DNA of 51,871 nucleotides from Theristus sp. LFF4_11 (Eukaryota > Nematoda > Chromadorea > Monhysterida > Xyalidae): positions 1 through 51,871 of the forward strand of contig JASANC010004051.1 in the NCBI GenBank assembly GCA_030248135.1, in the 5' to 3' direction. Below, in pieces: positions 1-12,596 of this stretch. Made by a program: the position numbers and the translations under genes. The notes under the pieces were generated by a model that worked only from the letters and a program-made list of their open reading frames with translations, made no database searches and was not told the origin of the DNA. The number at the start of each line of letters is the position of its first letter. Position 1 is the stretch's first letter.

Positions 1-1064
1 TAGGGTTAGGGGCTTTTAAAAAAAATTTTTTTTTTTATTTTTTTTTTCGTTTTTTTTTTAAAAAAAAAATTTGGATTTTTTTTTTCAAACTTAAAAAAAA
101 AAATTTGAAAAATTTTTCTTCTACTTTGCTCTGAAAATTCGATTTATGGCATAATTTTTTGAAAGTTCAAACCAAATTTTCTTCCCAACTTCTTTGTGTG
201 CTTAGGTACATGTCATTATTTGGTCATTTTGACCGACGTACTCCATGTTTTTCGATTTGGATGACTTCTAGAGTTAATTTTTAGCGTTGAAATGACTTAA
301 CTGAATTGAAATATCGTTTCAGAAATCGTTTTCTTGCAACTTAGAACATGTTTTTTCAGTCGGTAGGCCATGATATGAACATGATATTTTGTTGATTGGC
401 GTATGTTATAGGTCTACAATGGAGTTGTGCGATATATTGTTAAACAATTGGAGCGGAGATGTTGGTTAATACCACATCACACGACCGTTTTTCAGATACC
501 CGATAACATGGCCAAATGTTAAAACTTGCGTGCTGAGCTAAACTAACGTGTTAAACTTGCGTCTGTCAGTTGCCCGCAACGTGATCGCGAAATCATGGTA
601 CGTGTTTTCGATACGATGATTTGAAGAGTGGGCTCTCGCCATGTGGCAGATAGCATAGCTGGTTGAACCTGAAAGTAAGTGTCTTGGGGGGGGGGGGGCG
701 ACCGGGTCGACAGGGGTTGCCGACTTAGCTACAGCAAACAGGAATTTTTGAACACAGTCAAATTTTGGTAATTTTCTAAAGAGGAACAACTAAGAACGGT
801 TCAATATTCAAGTACACGTCGAAAATTGTCCTGTTTTACTGTTGAAAATGCAACTTTCCCTCTATGAAATGGACATAATTTCAATAAAACACGATTTTCG
901 CTCTTATAGTTTTCCGGATCGTTCTGAAAATAGTCTAGATGAACTCAGCTCGACGAGACGCTTCGAACAAACCTAACTTGTAAAAAAAAAATTTTTTTTT
1001 TAAAAAAAAATTTTTTTTTTAATTTAAAAAAAAAAATCCGGATTTTTTTTTTTCCCTAACCCTA
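1..1064. mobile_element. Element with inverted telomere-like ends and A/T homopolymer flanks
   Basis: The segment begins TAGGGTTAGGG and ends with its exact inverse CCCTAACCCTA (1054-1064). Both ends are followed inward by about 100 bases of alternating poly-A and poly-T runs containing a TTTGGATTTT or TCCGGATTTT block. The interior (about 690-1010) carries a dispersed repeat related to 28310-28465 and 30960-31158, and a run of 13 G lies at 686-698. No coding capacity is seen. It may be a non-autonomous TIR element with telomere-like ends or a relic of telomere-associated sequence. The left end coincides with the window edge, so the true left boundary and any target duplication are unknown. 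Confidence 0.45.
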
Positions 1065-1109
1065 CCCCCACCCCCGCCCACGGTACTGGTTTCGATTTGA
1101 TTCAACTTC

Positions 1110-1111
1110 AG
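1110..1111 (+). promoter_or_regulatory. Possible 5'UTR splice acceptor before ATP13A1
   Basis: TTCAACTTCAG ends at 1111, 31 bases before the ATP13A1 start codon. It would serve as a 3' splice site for either a 5'UTR intron or trans-splicing of a leader. The sequence cannot tell these apart, and the site may be unused. Confidence 0.25.
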
Positions 1112-1142
1112 AAACAAAAAAACAGTGCGCACAAGACGAACA

Positions 1143-4100
1143 ATGGCACTGGACGAATTGGTGGACTCAGTGACGGCGTTAAACCGACGTCACCCGCTGC
1201 TGCACGTCGCCGGCGGCCCGTTCCTGCTGTGCTACGTCGTTTGGCTGTACGTTTGGCTCGGCCTGCTTGGTTTCAATGAGAACGTTGAGCTCGGCTGCAT
1301 CGGCATGGCTGTCATCGGTGTGCTGCAGGTTTGCCGGTTGGATTTTTTTGCGTTTGAACGGATTTTGTCGGAATATAAAGTCAAAAGTGCACGGTTTTGT
1401 TTTTGGCTTTAACTTTAATCCAACGTTAATTAGACATGCATGCATGCTATACATTGTATATTGTCTAGTTGTATGCAGGTTGTCTGCGTGCTGTTCTGTC
1501 ATTGGTTCGTCCAAGTGAACGCAAAAATGTCTTGTTCAAAAGTGAGTGATTTAAAGTTTTGCTCGTTGCTGCTAAAATGGGCTGTTGTGAGCGGCCGCGC
1601 ATGTTTTTTTCGCAAACAACAAGCGTCTTTCGATTAAGGTTAAAGATTCGAGACTTTTCTGACATTGTACGTTTCAAAGCACGCAAGTCCCAAATAAAAC
1701 GGATTGGCTGAAATGGAAAAAAAACTTTTTATTATTTTTCTTTTTACTCGTTTAAAAAAACTTCGTTTTATTATTTTAATTGCCACCTTTTCCGGCTTCA
1801 TCGATCACCGACGCCCAGCTTGTGATGGTCATTCCAACGCCAAACAATGGATGGCCCGAGATTGTGTCGTTACACAGAATCAAGGTGGAATTTTAGATTA
1901 ATTTCACCAAAGCTGTTCATTATTGCATCTTCTTGAATGAAATTCTTCAATTTTGTTCAACTCAACCAAGTTTCATGATGGTTCTCTGCATTTCGGCCTG
2001 GCCAACATCAGATGCAGAGGGTGGCCTCATCAGTGGTTTGCCCCTTTTGAACCACTTGAATGTAATTGAGTGTAAATCTTATTATCACTCACCAATCAAT
2101 CAATCAAAGTAAAAAAACGAAATATTCCGCCTCTCTCTTGCAGACAAACGACGGCGAGCCGCGCGTGTGGTTCGAGTTTCAGAAAGTCATTTATCGACTT
2201 GATTCGAATAAAAAGTTCGCATCGATCCAGTTCCCGGTTGATCTCGGCTTCACGGACTACAAGAACAGCCGAGGACTCGAAAGCGACATTCAAATCAGCG
2301 AGGCGCGCTCGCGTTATGGCAACAACAAGTGCGTGGTGGTTGCTTGTTGACTTCATCATTATCCGTTTTCATCAACAATGACTGACTGATAGCCATTGTT
2401 TGATGTTGATGAGTTTAATTCGCATTGAGTCGGAAAACCCAAAAAATCATAATACCATGGATGAAATGTTCAATGGTGTCCTTGAGTGAATAATGTCGCA
2501 TGTTTTGTGCCGGTTGGTATTCGCGCATGATCGTGCAGAATGGCCATGTACGTGCCGTCGTTCATGGAGCTGTTCAAGGAGCGCGCGACGGCACCGTTTT
2601 TCGTCTTTCAAGTGTTTACGGTCGGTCTGTGGTGCCTGGACGAGATGTGGTGCGTACTGGGTTTATTAAACTTCTCGTTTTTTTTCAGAAAGCTTTAGAA
2701 ATTTTAAAAACTTGGTAGAAATTTTGTGGAAATTTCAGAAACTTGTAGAAGTTCTGCGGAATGTTTGGAAATTTCAGAAAATCGTAGAAATTTTTGTGGA
2801 AATTTCAGAAACTGCCAGAAATATGGGATACAAGTGAAAGCACTGCGCAGGTACTACTCGTTGTTCACACTTGCCATGCTGGTCATCTTCGAGGCGACGC
2901 TCGTCAAGCAGCAGATGCGCAACATGCAGGAGATACGCAACATGGGCAACAAGCCATACGCCATCAATGTGCGTTTGCAGTGTATTGCAAGGCCTCGTTC
3001 ATACTGACCTATTACCCTGACGTACGTCGACGCACGGCAGAGGCCTCCATGAGCAATAGTTTACAATGACACCAGACTTGGCGCGACGTGCCGTATACGC
3101 GTACGTCAGTATGAACGGGCCTTTTACTGTCCGGACATTTAGCTTACTCGAGCAAAAAAATTGTGCTATTCATTTTTTTTCTTGCAGGTTTACCGCAACA
3201 AACGATGGAGCAAAGTGCATACGGACGACTTAATACCCGGCGATATTATATCAATCAGTCGGTGGTGGTTTTACTAATTTTGGATGTTCATGCGGCATGC
3301 AAACCAAACAGTTACGATTTTGTTCTCCAACAAGTCTCGTTTCTGAGTTTCCCGCCTCGTCTCCGCCCCCCATACGAGCCAGTCTCCTGCTCTCTTCGCG
3401 TTCGTAGTGCGTTTTGTTTTGTTTCGCGCCTGTCATGGGCCGAGCTGTCTCGAGGCGTGTTGCATTGAGTGCTGATAGTTGTGCCCGGCCCACTGCAATC
3501 TCGTGTGTGCCGTTCTGTGTGCAGCGCGTTCGCGCGACGACCACACGATGGTGCCGTGCGACGTGCTGCTGCTGCGTGGGCCGTGCATCGTCGACGAGTC
3601 GATGCTCACTGGTGAATCGGTGCCTCAGTTGAAGGTGAGCGCCAAGGCTGTGCGACGCAGCTGTGCTGGGCGCATGGAGCGCAGCTGCAGCAACACGCGC
3701 TGCGTACCACCGCAAATCGGTTTGCGGCAACCCGCATAATGCCGCGCCGTGCCGTTGGCGTTTTCGTCAGTTGTAGACCTGTTCGCAAATACGGGGAACT
3801 GAGTTTTTCTGACTTCTAGCTATAATTGCAAATCTACCAAGCACACCAATAGTATCGCTTTTCATGCATAATATCAGCCAGGCTTTTTTCGGACTTCCTC
3901 TTAAAATGGGCATGTTTACGATAACCGACTAAACGATGTTGTTGGATTGATCGAAGAAAAGTGACATTATTTTTCAGTTCAATTAAGCCAACAATCGGCC
4001 ACTCACTCAGCGCATAGAAAACGTGTTTTGCAAAGAAACCTAACTGTTTTTATTTTTTTCAGGAGCCGATCGAAGACGTTCAAGACAAGGCGCGTTATTT

Positions 4101-7100
4101 GGATGTGGACGCGGACGGGCGGCTGCACGTGCTGTTTGGGGGCACCCGGGTCGTCCAGTGCACACCGCCGCCGAAGACGGCGCCCGGCATTAAAGGTCAG
4201 TCGCTTGTGAATCTTTCATTTTGGTCCCGAGACTCAATGCGCGCATGGATAGGTAAACAGTTTCATGCATGACGCGGAAATTCAAAATTGGCAAAGTAAT
4301 CCGAGGAGTCCCAGGGCCGAGTCACTCAGGCGACTTTGAATTGCCATATAAAGACTGAATCTAGTTTCGTTTCATGTCTGCAAACAAACCCATTGAGTCG
4401 CAGAACCTAAAAACTGATAATAGTTGTTGTTGAAGTCTCTCTTTAATTTTGTCATAATCGTGAGGTGCTGGTATCGTTAAAGGCCCGTTCATTCTTGACG
4501 TACGTCTGCATGCGTCAGGTATAAACGGGCCTTTCGACGTGGGTGGGAGTAGAGATGTTTCAACTGAGCAACTGTTTCTATTTTCGAAGCAACACTGCCC
4601 TAATCGTTGGCACACGTTGCAGCGCCGGACAACGGCTGCGTGTGCTACGTGTTGCGCACCGGCTTCAGCACGTCGCAGGGCCGCCTGCTGCGCACCATCA
4701 TGTTCGGCGTCAAGCGCGTCACCGCCAACAATCTCGAGACGTTCGCGTTCATTCTGTTCCTGTTGGTGTTCGCCATTGCTGCGTCTGCGTACGTCTGGGT
4801 GAAAGGTTGGTCGATTGTTGTTGCTCGGGTGTTGTTCAGCATTCATGAAGCAGTATTAAGCGATGCATTGCTATGCTCAGAAACATAGCTATGCCTCACT
4901 AAATACCACTGCTTCATAAGTGCGCCTTTAATATTTTGGCTGCGTGGCGACACCACACCTCTATTTTGCAGCCTCTGACACGCGAATGTGTGCTTGCGTA
5001 TTGAACGTATTGAGCACCGATCCGCATGCGGATCTACAGTCGAATTCTAAATTATAGGCAATCAGCTGATTGGTTGGGTGATGCCCGTGAGTGGTGCATG
5101 CTTTCTTTGCAGGCATTGCTGTGAAGCGGACTCTGTCCTGTTATGCTGATTGCGATTGCGTATATTTTCGAGTTCGGCTGTAGGATTCTTATACACTTAA
5201 ATAGGTGTCAGAGAATGTGCTTAGCGCAGTCAGTTCGGCGGAGTCACTTTTGCCGTTATTGCCCAGTGAATGCTGATAGGCTGCTGCATCACACACAGAC
5301 TCGTCTGACCAATCAACGTTGTCGTTTGAATTTCAAGTCGATTATGACAAAAATAATTGGAATAATATGGCACTTTTTTGCAGGCACTCAAGATCCGAAC
5401 CGCAATCGCTACAAACTGCTGCTGGAGTGCACGCTGATTCTGACGTCCGTCGTGCCTCCGGAGTTGCCCATTGAGCTCTCGCTGGCCGTCAATAATTCCT
5501 TGGTGGCACTGCACAAATTAGGTCAGTCAATGACTGTTTTGGAATTAGGAAGTTGACAATTTTGCACCTAAAACACTGATCATTGTCGTTATTTATTACG
5601 TTTTTGCAGGTGTCTTCTGTACGGAGCCGTTTCGAATTCCGTTCGCGGGCAAGGTCGACGTGTGCTGCTTCGACAAGACCGGTACACTGACCACTGATAA
5701 TCTGGTGGTCGAGGGCATCGCTGGCATTGAGTGCGCTTTTTTCTGGTTTTCGTACTTGCTTTGTTGTTCCAGCGCTACGAGCTGCGCTTTCGTCATGAGC
5801 GATTGTTGTGGAATACGAAAGAGTAAAGGCAAAAAAAATTCAGTCTTTGTGCTGTTGGCATTGTTTCAAGAGTGTTCAATTGGTTAATCAATAATCGCTT
5901 GTAAAGTCGCGCTCAGAGCGTGCACAGATTTGACGATCGAAACACCCTGCCCCTGAACTATTCACTTCCGAGGCAAGTCGGGACTAAAATGATCACCCAC
6001 AAACAAAAAGACCTCATCAGCTTGAATCTCACAAGAAAGCAATCACTGCTGATTGGATGTTTCTTTGTTTTGTTTTGTCTTAAAGCTGTCACACTATGTA
6101 TCGGTTTATGGTTGAAATCAAACACCCCGTTTGTGGCGAAGTGTCTCTTCTTGCAACTTCGATTCGACCCTTCGTTCGTCCCCCACGAGCTCTGTGTTCT
6201 GCGAGCAACCGTGACAGGTTTCATCAAGCACGCTGTGTTCCATTCGGTAGCATCGATTCATGTCTACCCAGACAGGTTTGTTTGTTCTGCAGCGGCAGCA
6301 GCACCGTGGCGCCACTCGAGTCAGCACCAGACGACAGCGTGCAAGTGCTCGTCAGCTGTCACTCATTGGCGTGTCTCGAGGGTCGCGAGCTCGTTGGGGA
6401 CCCACTCGAGAAGGCCTGCCTCACAACCGCCAATTGGACGTTGACGAAAAGTTGGTGTGCGCACACTTTGCGCTGTGTAAATCGTCTCTGCTGTTGGTTG
6501 TTTGAAGGCTTGCTTTATTGACTGATTGGTGTTTGTCCTTGTTGGAAGACGGTTATAGATTTGGTTATGGACACCGGCGCAATGATGTTGTTGTGCAGTA
6601 AAATCTGATACAAACGCACACGTGATACCGCAAGAATGCGTATGGTGTCATCATGTGTGTGCACACTGCACATGTTCTTACTGTCTCGAGACTCGGACTT
6701 TACCTTTCTGTGACAGAAGCAACTTTCGGCAATACTAAGCAAACACCAACCCAACCACGGCCGTGTCCATGCACAGACGACGCGGTGATGCCGCCAAAAG
6801 GCGTCAAAATGAGCCCGCTGAAGATATTCCACCGGTGGCATTTCTCGTCTGCGTTGAAGCGGATGGCCGTGATCGCAGGCTTCCAACAGCTCGGCTCCAG
6901 CGAGACGCAGTTCATTGCGGCCGTCAAGGGGGCGCCGGAGACCGTGAAACTGATGGTGAGAATGAACAAAACATGGTCAAGCGGTGTATGGCGCAGGGTG
7001 AACCATAAGTGGTGCGTACGACTTTGAATCGGCGCAGCTTGCCGACCATTGAACCATTTGATCTGAAATTTTCACCACTTTAAAAAAAACTTCAACTTAG

Positions 7101-10100
7101 ATTTACACCAATTTTCAGCCAAAAAAACACTGGAGCCCCATTTGAAGATTTCAGCTCAAATGGTTGAAGTATTGGCAATCTGCGGCGATTCAAAGTGGCA
7201 CGTACTACTTACGGTTCTCCCTGTAATTATTCGAATGTATCACACGGACTGAAATATGACGCTATATTCTCCCGTTTGTCACGCACAGTCGCCAGAATTT
7301 CAAGTTTGGTTCACCTCTGTTTTCCTTTTGAGACGCATTCATGCACTGGCGCGTGCTGAGGCGCCCGTGCAGGCGTCAGCCAAAAAGCATGTGAAGCGAA
7401 CTGACGCTGGTGCTCCGTGCTCCGTGAATGGCGTTGTATGCGTGTTTTTTCACGTGAAATGATCGACTAAACTGAAAATCCAATTTGCTTCACGTGATAG
7501 GCGCATGTTTTTTGGTGGGCACATTTCGAGATTGGTTTTTGGTTTTTGACGGCCGCACAAATGACGGCGTCGTTTCGGTCCGACACGCTCAAGAAAACAC
7601 TATCGTTTGATTTTCAGACGCTCAAACAAGCCTTCTTTTGTGCACTTTTCTTCAGTTGACCGATGTACCCGAGTCTTACGACGACGTTTACCAGTCGATG
7701 TCGCGGCGTGGCTCGCGTGTGCTGGCGTTGGCGTGCAAGAAGCTCGGCTCGCTCACGCATCAAGAGGTGCGTGCACTCGCACAGCACAGCATTGTCGAGT
7801 AGTTTTGTTTCATGGTTCCGCTACTCAGTATAATGCAAGGAAGGAGGCATTCATGAAGCAGTATTTCGTGACGCATAGCTATGGCTACGCGTCACGAAAT
7901 ACCGGTTCATCTCAGTGACTGTCTCACACTCTTTTACAATGACAAGCGTGAAACTAATTATCTATATCTATGCGTGCAATGGAGTGAGTCGCAGAAACAG
8001 GAGAAGAAAAAATGATAGCTTGGCAATCTATCGCTGGCCTGATCGGCTTGGCATGACAAAAACAGCAAGCATTCTTTTAGAAATGCAGCCAATCAACGAG
8101 TTTCATACGGCGAATCGCCAGTTCAGTTCGTGTTTTGGTTTGTTCACTTGTCAGATTCGCGAGACGCCTCGCGAACGCGTCGAATGCGAGCTGAAGTTTG
8201 TCGGTTTCGTTGCGATCTCGTGTCCGCTGAAGGCTGACTCGAAAGAGGTGATCCGTGAAATCATCGACTCTACACATCGCGTGAGTCAACTGTGATTGGT
8301 TGATTGTATCGACTGTTGGTGCGTGTCGGACGGCTTGTTGTATAACGACTGCCCATGGCATGCAGCGGTCGTGTTTGTTGTTCTATCTGTCTTTTAAGTG
8401 CAGCAATGACATTACTCAGACTAAAGCAGCAATCGATATTTCAAATCAAACCGGACATGGATTTTGTGAATTTCCATTTGAAAGCTTTTTTCGGCCTGTT
8501 GATTTTTGTTGTAGATTCCCGATTCGGTGATTGTTTTTTTAAATTTGTTTTGTTCAGGTGGTCATGATCACCGGGGACAACGCGTTGACCGCCTGCCACG
8601 TGGCGAGGGTGCTCAAGTTCACGACACGCAAGCACACGCTGATCTTGGATGATAATGGTAGGAGGCAGGAAGCAATTTAGACTGATCTGGTTTTCGATGA
8701 CAATGGTCGGCACGACTGTCGGCCGGTTCATACTGACGTATATACGTCAAAGGCACGTCTCATGTATGGCAGTATACTAAAACGTGCCGTGCCACACATC
8801 AATAAGAACGGCCCTTTAGACTCGTTACACAGATTCAAATGCAAGCCCATGGCGTGGTCTCCTTGTTTTCGCAGGGGAGCATTGGCGATCGGTTGATGAG
8901 AGCGTCAAACTCGACGGCATACCGGCGGCGACCGAGTGGCGAACGCTGTTCGCGCAGCACGATTTCTGTCTCACTGGCGCGGTAATGTTCTGTTCTTTTG
9001 TGCTGCAGCTTACTGTTTGAAACTGTCATTTTTTCGCAGATTACAGAGCATGCGACGCTTTGAATTACTGTGACAAGAACGAATGTTTATCGTGTTTTTT
9101 GGTTGAAATCCAACACCCCATTTGTGGTTTTTGTTATATTTTCTAAACTCCGATTCCGTTCTTTCTTTATTTCGCTAGTTCTGTATTCTGCAAAAAATGA
9201 CTGGTTAACGAGACACACTGTGCAATGGAACGTGTGTGCTTTTTATCTGCGGAGCTGTCGTTGCTGCACCATGGTGTTTGCCTTTGTGTTTTCAGTCGTT
9301 GGCGTATCTGTCGGCTGCGAGTCACCGTTGCTTCCTGCGTGCGCTGCTGCCGCACGTTCGCGTGTACGCACGGATGGCGCCGAAACAGAAGGTCGCTCGC
9401 TCTGCATGATCGAAAACTTGCAAATTTGTTTTGCAATTTTATTTCTAGTTTTTTTCACTGATTTGAAAGTACCACGTACGTACGCACGGACGTACCAAAG
9501 TCCGAAAAAGATACAAAGCTCCGGTTGTTTTCAGGGGAGGTAATCGACCCTTCCTTGCTTGCTTCCCAATGTTTTTGTTTCGTTTAAATTTTTTTGTTCT
9601 CTTTACTTTGTTTTGGTTGACAGAGCTGAATATTTGTGATTTAATAATTATTTTTTTTATTTTTGGATCGGTTGTTTTAATATTTCAGGAGCGCATCATC
9701 ACGGAACTGAAACAGTTAGGCTACACGACGCTGATGTGCGGCGATGGCACAAACGATGTGGGCGCGCTGAAACACGCCGACGTTGGTTAGTGCTGTGGCG
9801 CTTTGAAAGTGAAATGAAAAAAATGTTGTGAAATTGGCGCCGTTGCGCTACTGTGCGTTGCAAACATCTTACCGACATTTCTGTACCCCACATTGCCTTC
9901 CCCCAATAAACAGTGGTAACCCGGTTTGTGAACTGTTGCCGACTGCACAGGCGTCGCACTACTGTCGCACCCGACCCCATCGACGTCCAACAGCAGTAGC
10001 AGCGAGCCGAGCGCCAGCGGGCGGCCGTCTAACAAAAGCAACACTGACGTCAGCAACGGCGTCGCAAGCAGCAGCAGTGGCAACAGTCAGTCGGCTGCTG

Positions 10101-10817
10101 CTGCTGCGCCCGGCTCAGTCGAGGAAATGCGGCGAAAGTTCAGGGAGCGACTCAGGGAGAACCCGCCGCCGCCCGGCAGTCGCTCGGCCGCTGCTCAGGT
10201 GACCGGGGAAGGGCATTTCTGGTGTTGGATGGCGGTTTTTATGGATTTTTTTGCCATCACAACAGACTTGGTCAAATTGATGGCTATTTGGCCGCTATGC
10301 GAGTGGGCTGGCTGATTGCTACTAACAGCTCACTTCAAAACAAAACTAACGAGGAACTATTTAGGCGATGTTTTTCAGCCTGGAAGTCGTAAAGAGAATG
10401 CCGTCAAGTAGGGTGCCCGTCGAGATTTTTCAGTCATTAAATGCATTTATACCCCTGAAAGTGTTATGTTTGCGTACAGGCGCACATGGAACGTTTGATG
10501 GCCGAAGTGGAGGCCGAGGAACGAGCGCAAGTGGTCAGGCTTGGCGACGCCTCCATCGCAGCGCCATTCACGTCAAAGTACACGTCCATACAGTCAAGTC
10601 GGTTTGGTGGTTTGGTTTCAAAAATTGTTCCGTTCAAAGTTTGATTGAACGGAACATTTTCAAACAGCCTTGTTGTTTGTTGTTCATTGCCGCCACTGCG
10701 GAAAGGTGTGTCCTGTCGGAGCACCAATTTCTAGCGTCGGTCGCCGTGGTGTTCGTTTTATCTCTAGCTATTATGGCGCGGGAGATTTTCGTCCTTGATA
10801 CATTTCAGAAGCGTTTC

Positions 10818-10851
<34 letters not shown>

Positions 10852-12596
10852 AGTTGTTGTTGTTGTTGTTGTTGTTGTTGTTATTATTGGGGATTTTAGG
10901 CGATGCTTTTTTAGCCAGGGCTAACCTAGAAAAGTGTACAGAACGCCGTCGAGTCGGACGCCCATGTGAGTTTTCTCAGTCACTAAGTGCCTATACACCC
11001 CTCGACGGGGCTCGATCCCCCAAACACACAGACAACAGTGCAACGCGCTACCACCAGGCCACGAGGGTGCCTTGCTGTGTTTCAGTCTGCCACGTGATCA
11101 AGCAGGGCCGCTGCACGCTGGTGACGACGCTGCAAATGTTCAAGATTCTCGCGTTGAACGCGCTCGTCCTGGCGTACAGCCAGTCGGTGTTGTATCTGGA
11201 CGGCATCAAATTCTCGGACACGCAGGCGACCGTGCAGGGCATTCTGTTGGCCGCCTGTTTTCTGTTCATCGCTCGCTCTAAGGTGCGACAAAGGCGGTTT
11301 CACCTTGAAAATGTTTTGACACAAAAAATGTCAATTGATGGCGGTATTTCGCCATTTCAACGTGGCGCTGATGCAACAAACTAGTTCAGTCGAGTGGTTT
11401 ATGATTGAGGTTGTTGGTGTTGTTCAGTTGTTGAGAACAAAAGTGGACAGAAACATGATGAATTGTTCCGAGTCTTCAAGTTTCAAAAGTGCATGTGCAC
11501 AGATACAGAAAGAGGAGCACAAAACTGGACACTTACGAAGAGACCAAGAGAGGCGGTGTTTCGAAATTCAATTTGTTTCATCGCATAAAAAGACTCGCCT
11601 TCGGATGAATCTTGGCTTGGCAGCATGAATGATGACCACCATTTTCAGCCGCTGAAGTCGCTCTCACGACAGCGTCCACTGAGCAACATCTTCAACGTGT
11701 ACACGCTGGCCACGGTGACCGGCCAGTTCGCGGTGCACCTCAGCTGTCTGCTGTACCTCTGCAACGGCGCCCATGAGCGCATGCCGCCGAAGTCGGTCGT
11801 TGCAAAACCCAACCGATTGAAACTTTACTGGATTTTTTTGTTTTTTTTACAGTTCTTTGCGATTTAGCTGGCTCAGACACCAGTTTTTGAACCGTGTTGC
11901 ACACCATTTTGCCATTAGGTATTTTGTCCCGTTTTTGTTTTGTGACAGGAACGAAACTCACGTGAATCTCGAAGAGGAGTTCAAACCGTCCTTACTGAAC
12001 ACCACCGTGTACGTGATGTCGGTGGCGTTGCAGGTGTCGACGTTTGCTGTCAATTACAGGGTGCGTGTGTCTGCCGGCAGATGTCATATTGGGTTGGGTG
12101 GACGTTTTACCGTTCAGAAATATGAGTCGCTTTTCGTTGGTGTAGAACCGTTTTTCTTCTGCACTCTTTTAACCATTGCACACTTAAGCAACCTGATCAC
12201 TTTCGTATGTCCGTTTGTTTCAGGGTCGCCCGTTCATGGAGTCCCTGATGGAGAACCGTCTGCTGTTGTACAGTGTGCTCGGCTCGGGCGCTTGGATCAG
12301 CGCGCTTGCATCGGGCATGATGCCTGACGTCTCGGAGCAATTCGAGTTGGTCGTACTGCCAGAGGAGGTCGGCAGAGTTTTGCTTTCATCAACATGCAAC
12401 AACGCCAGTCAATCTGGTAGCGAACAGAGCATTGCAACACTTGACAACCGTGAAACAAAACTGTCCAGTTTTTTGTTTTGTCTTGCAGTTCCGCAACACA
12501 GTGCTGATGATACTGGCTGCTGATCTGGCGCTGTGCTACATGATCGACCGAATATTGAACTTTCTATTCGGTGATATTCGCTGTAGATCTATAGAC

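Noticed and set aside
1..60. Chromosome end (telomere)
   Set aside because: Less than two TTAGGG units are present, and the same motif occurs inverted at 1054. An internal element is the simpler reading.
3251..3730. 159-codon open frame on the minus strand
   Set aside because: It is antisense to ATP13A1 exon 8 and surrounding intron. Its openness follows from the GC-rich exon, and it has no domain or splice support.
10368..10853. 161-codon frame ending in poly-Leu
   Set aside because: It runs through a SINE fragment, exon 22 in the wrong frame and a (TTG)n microsatellite.
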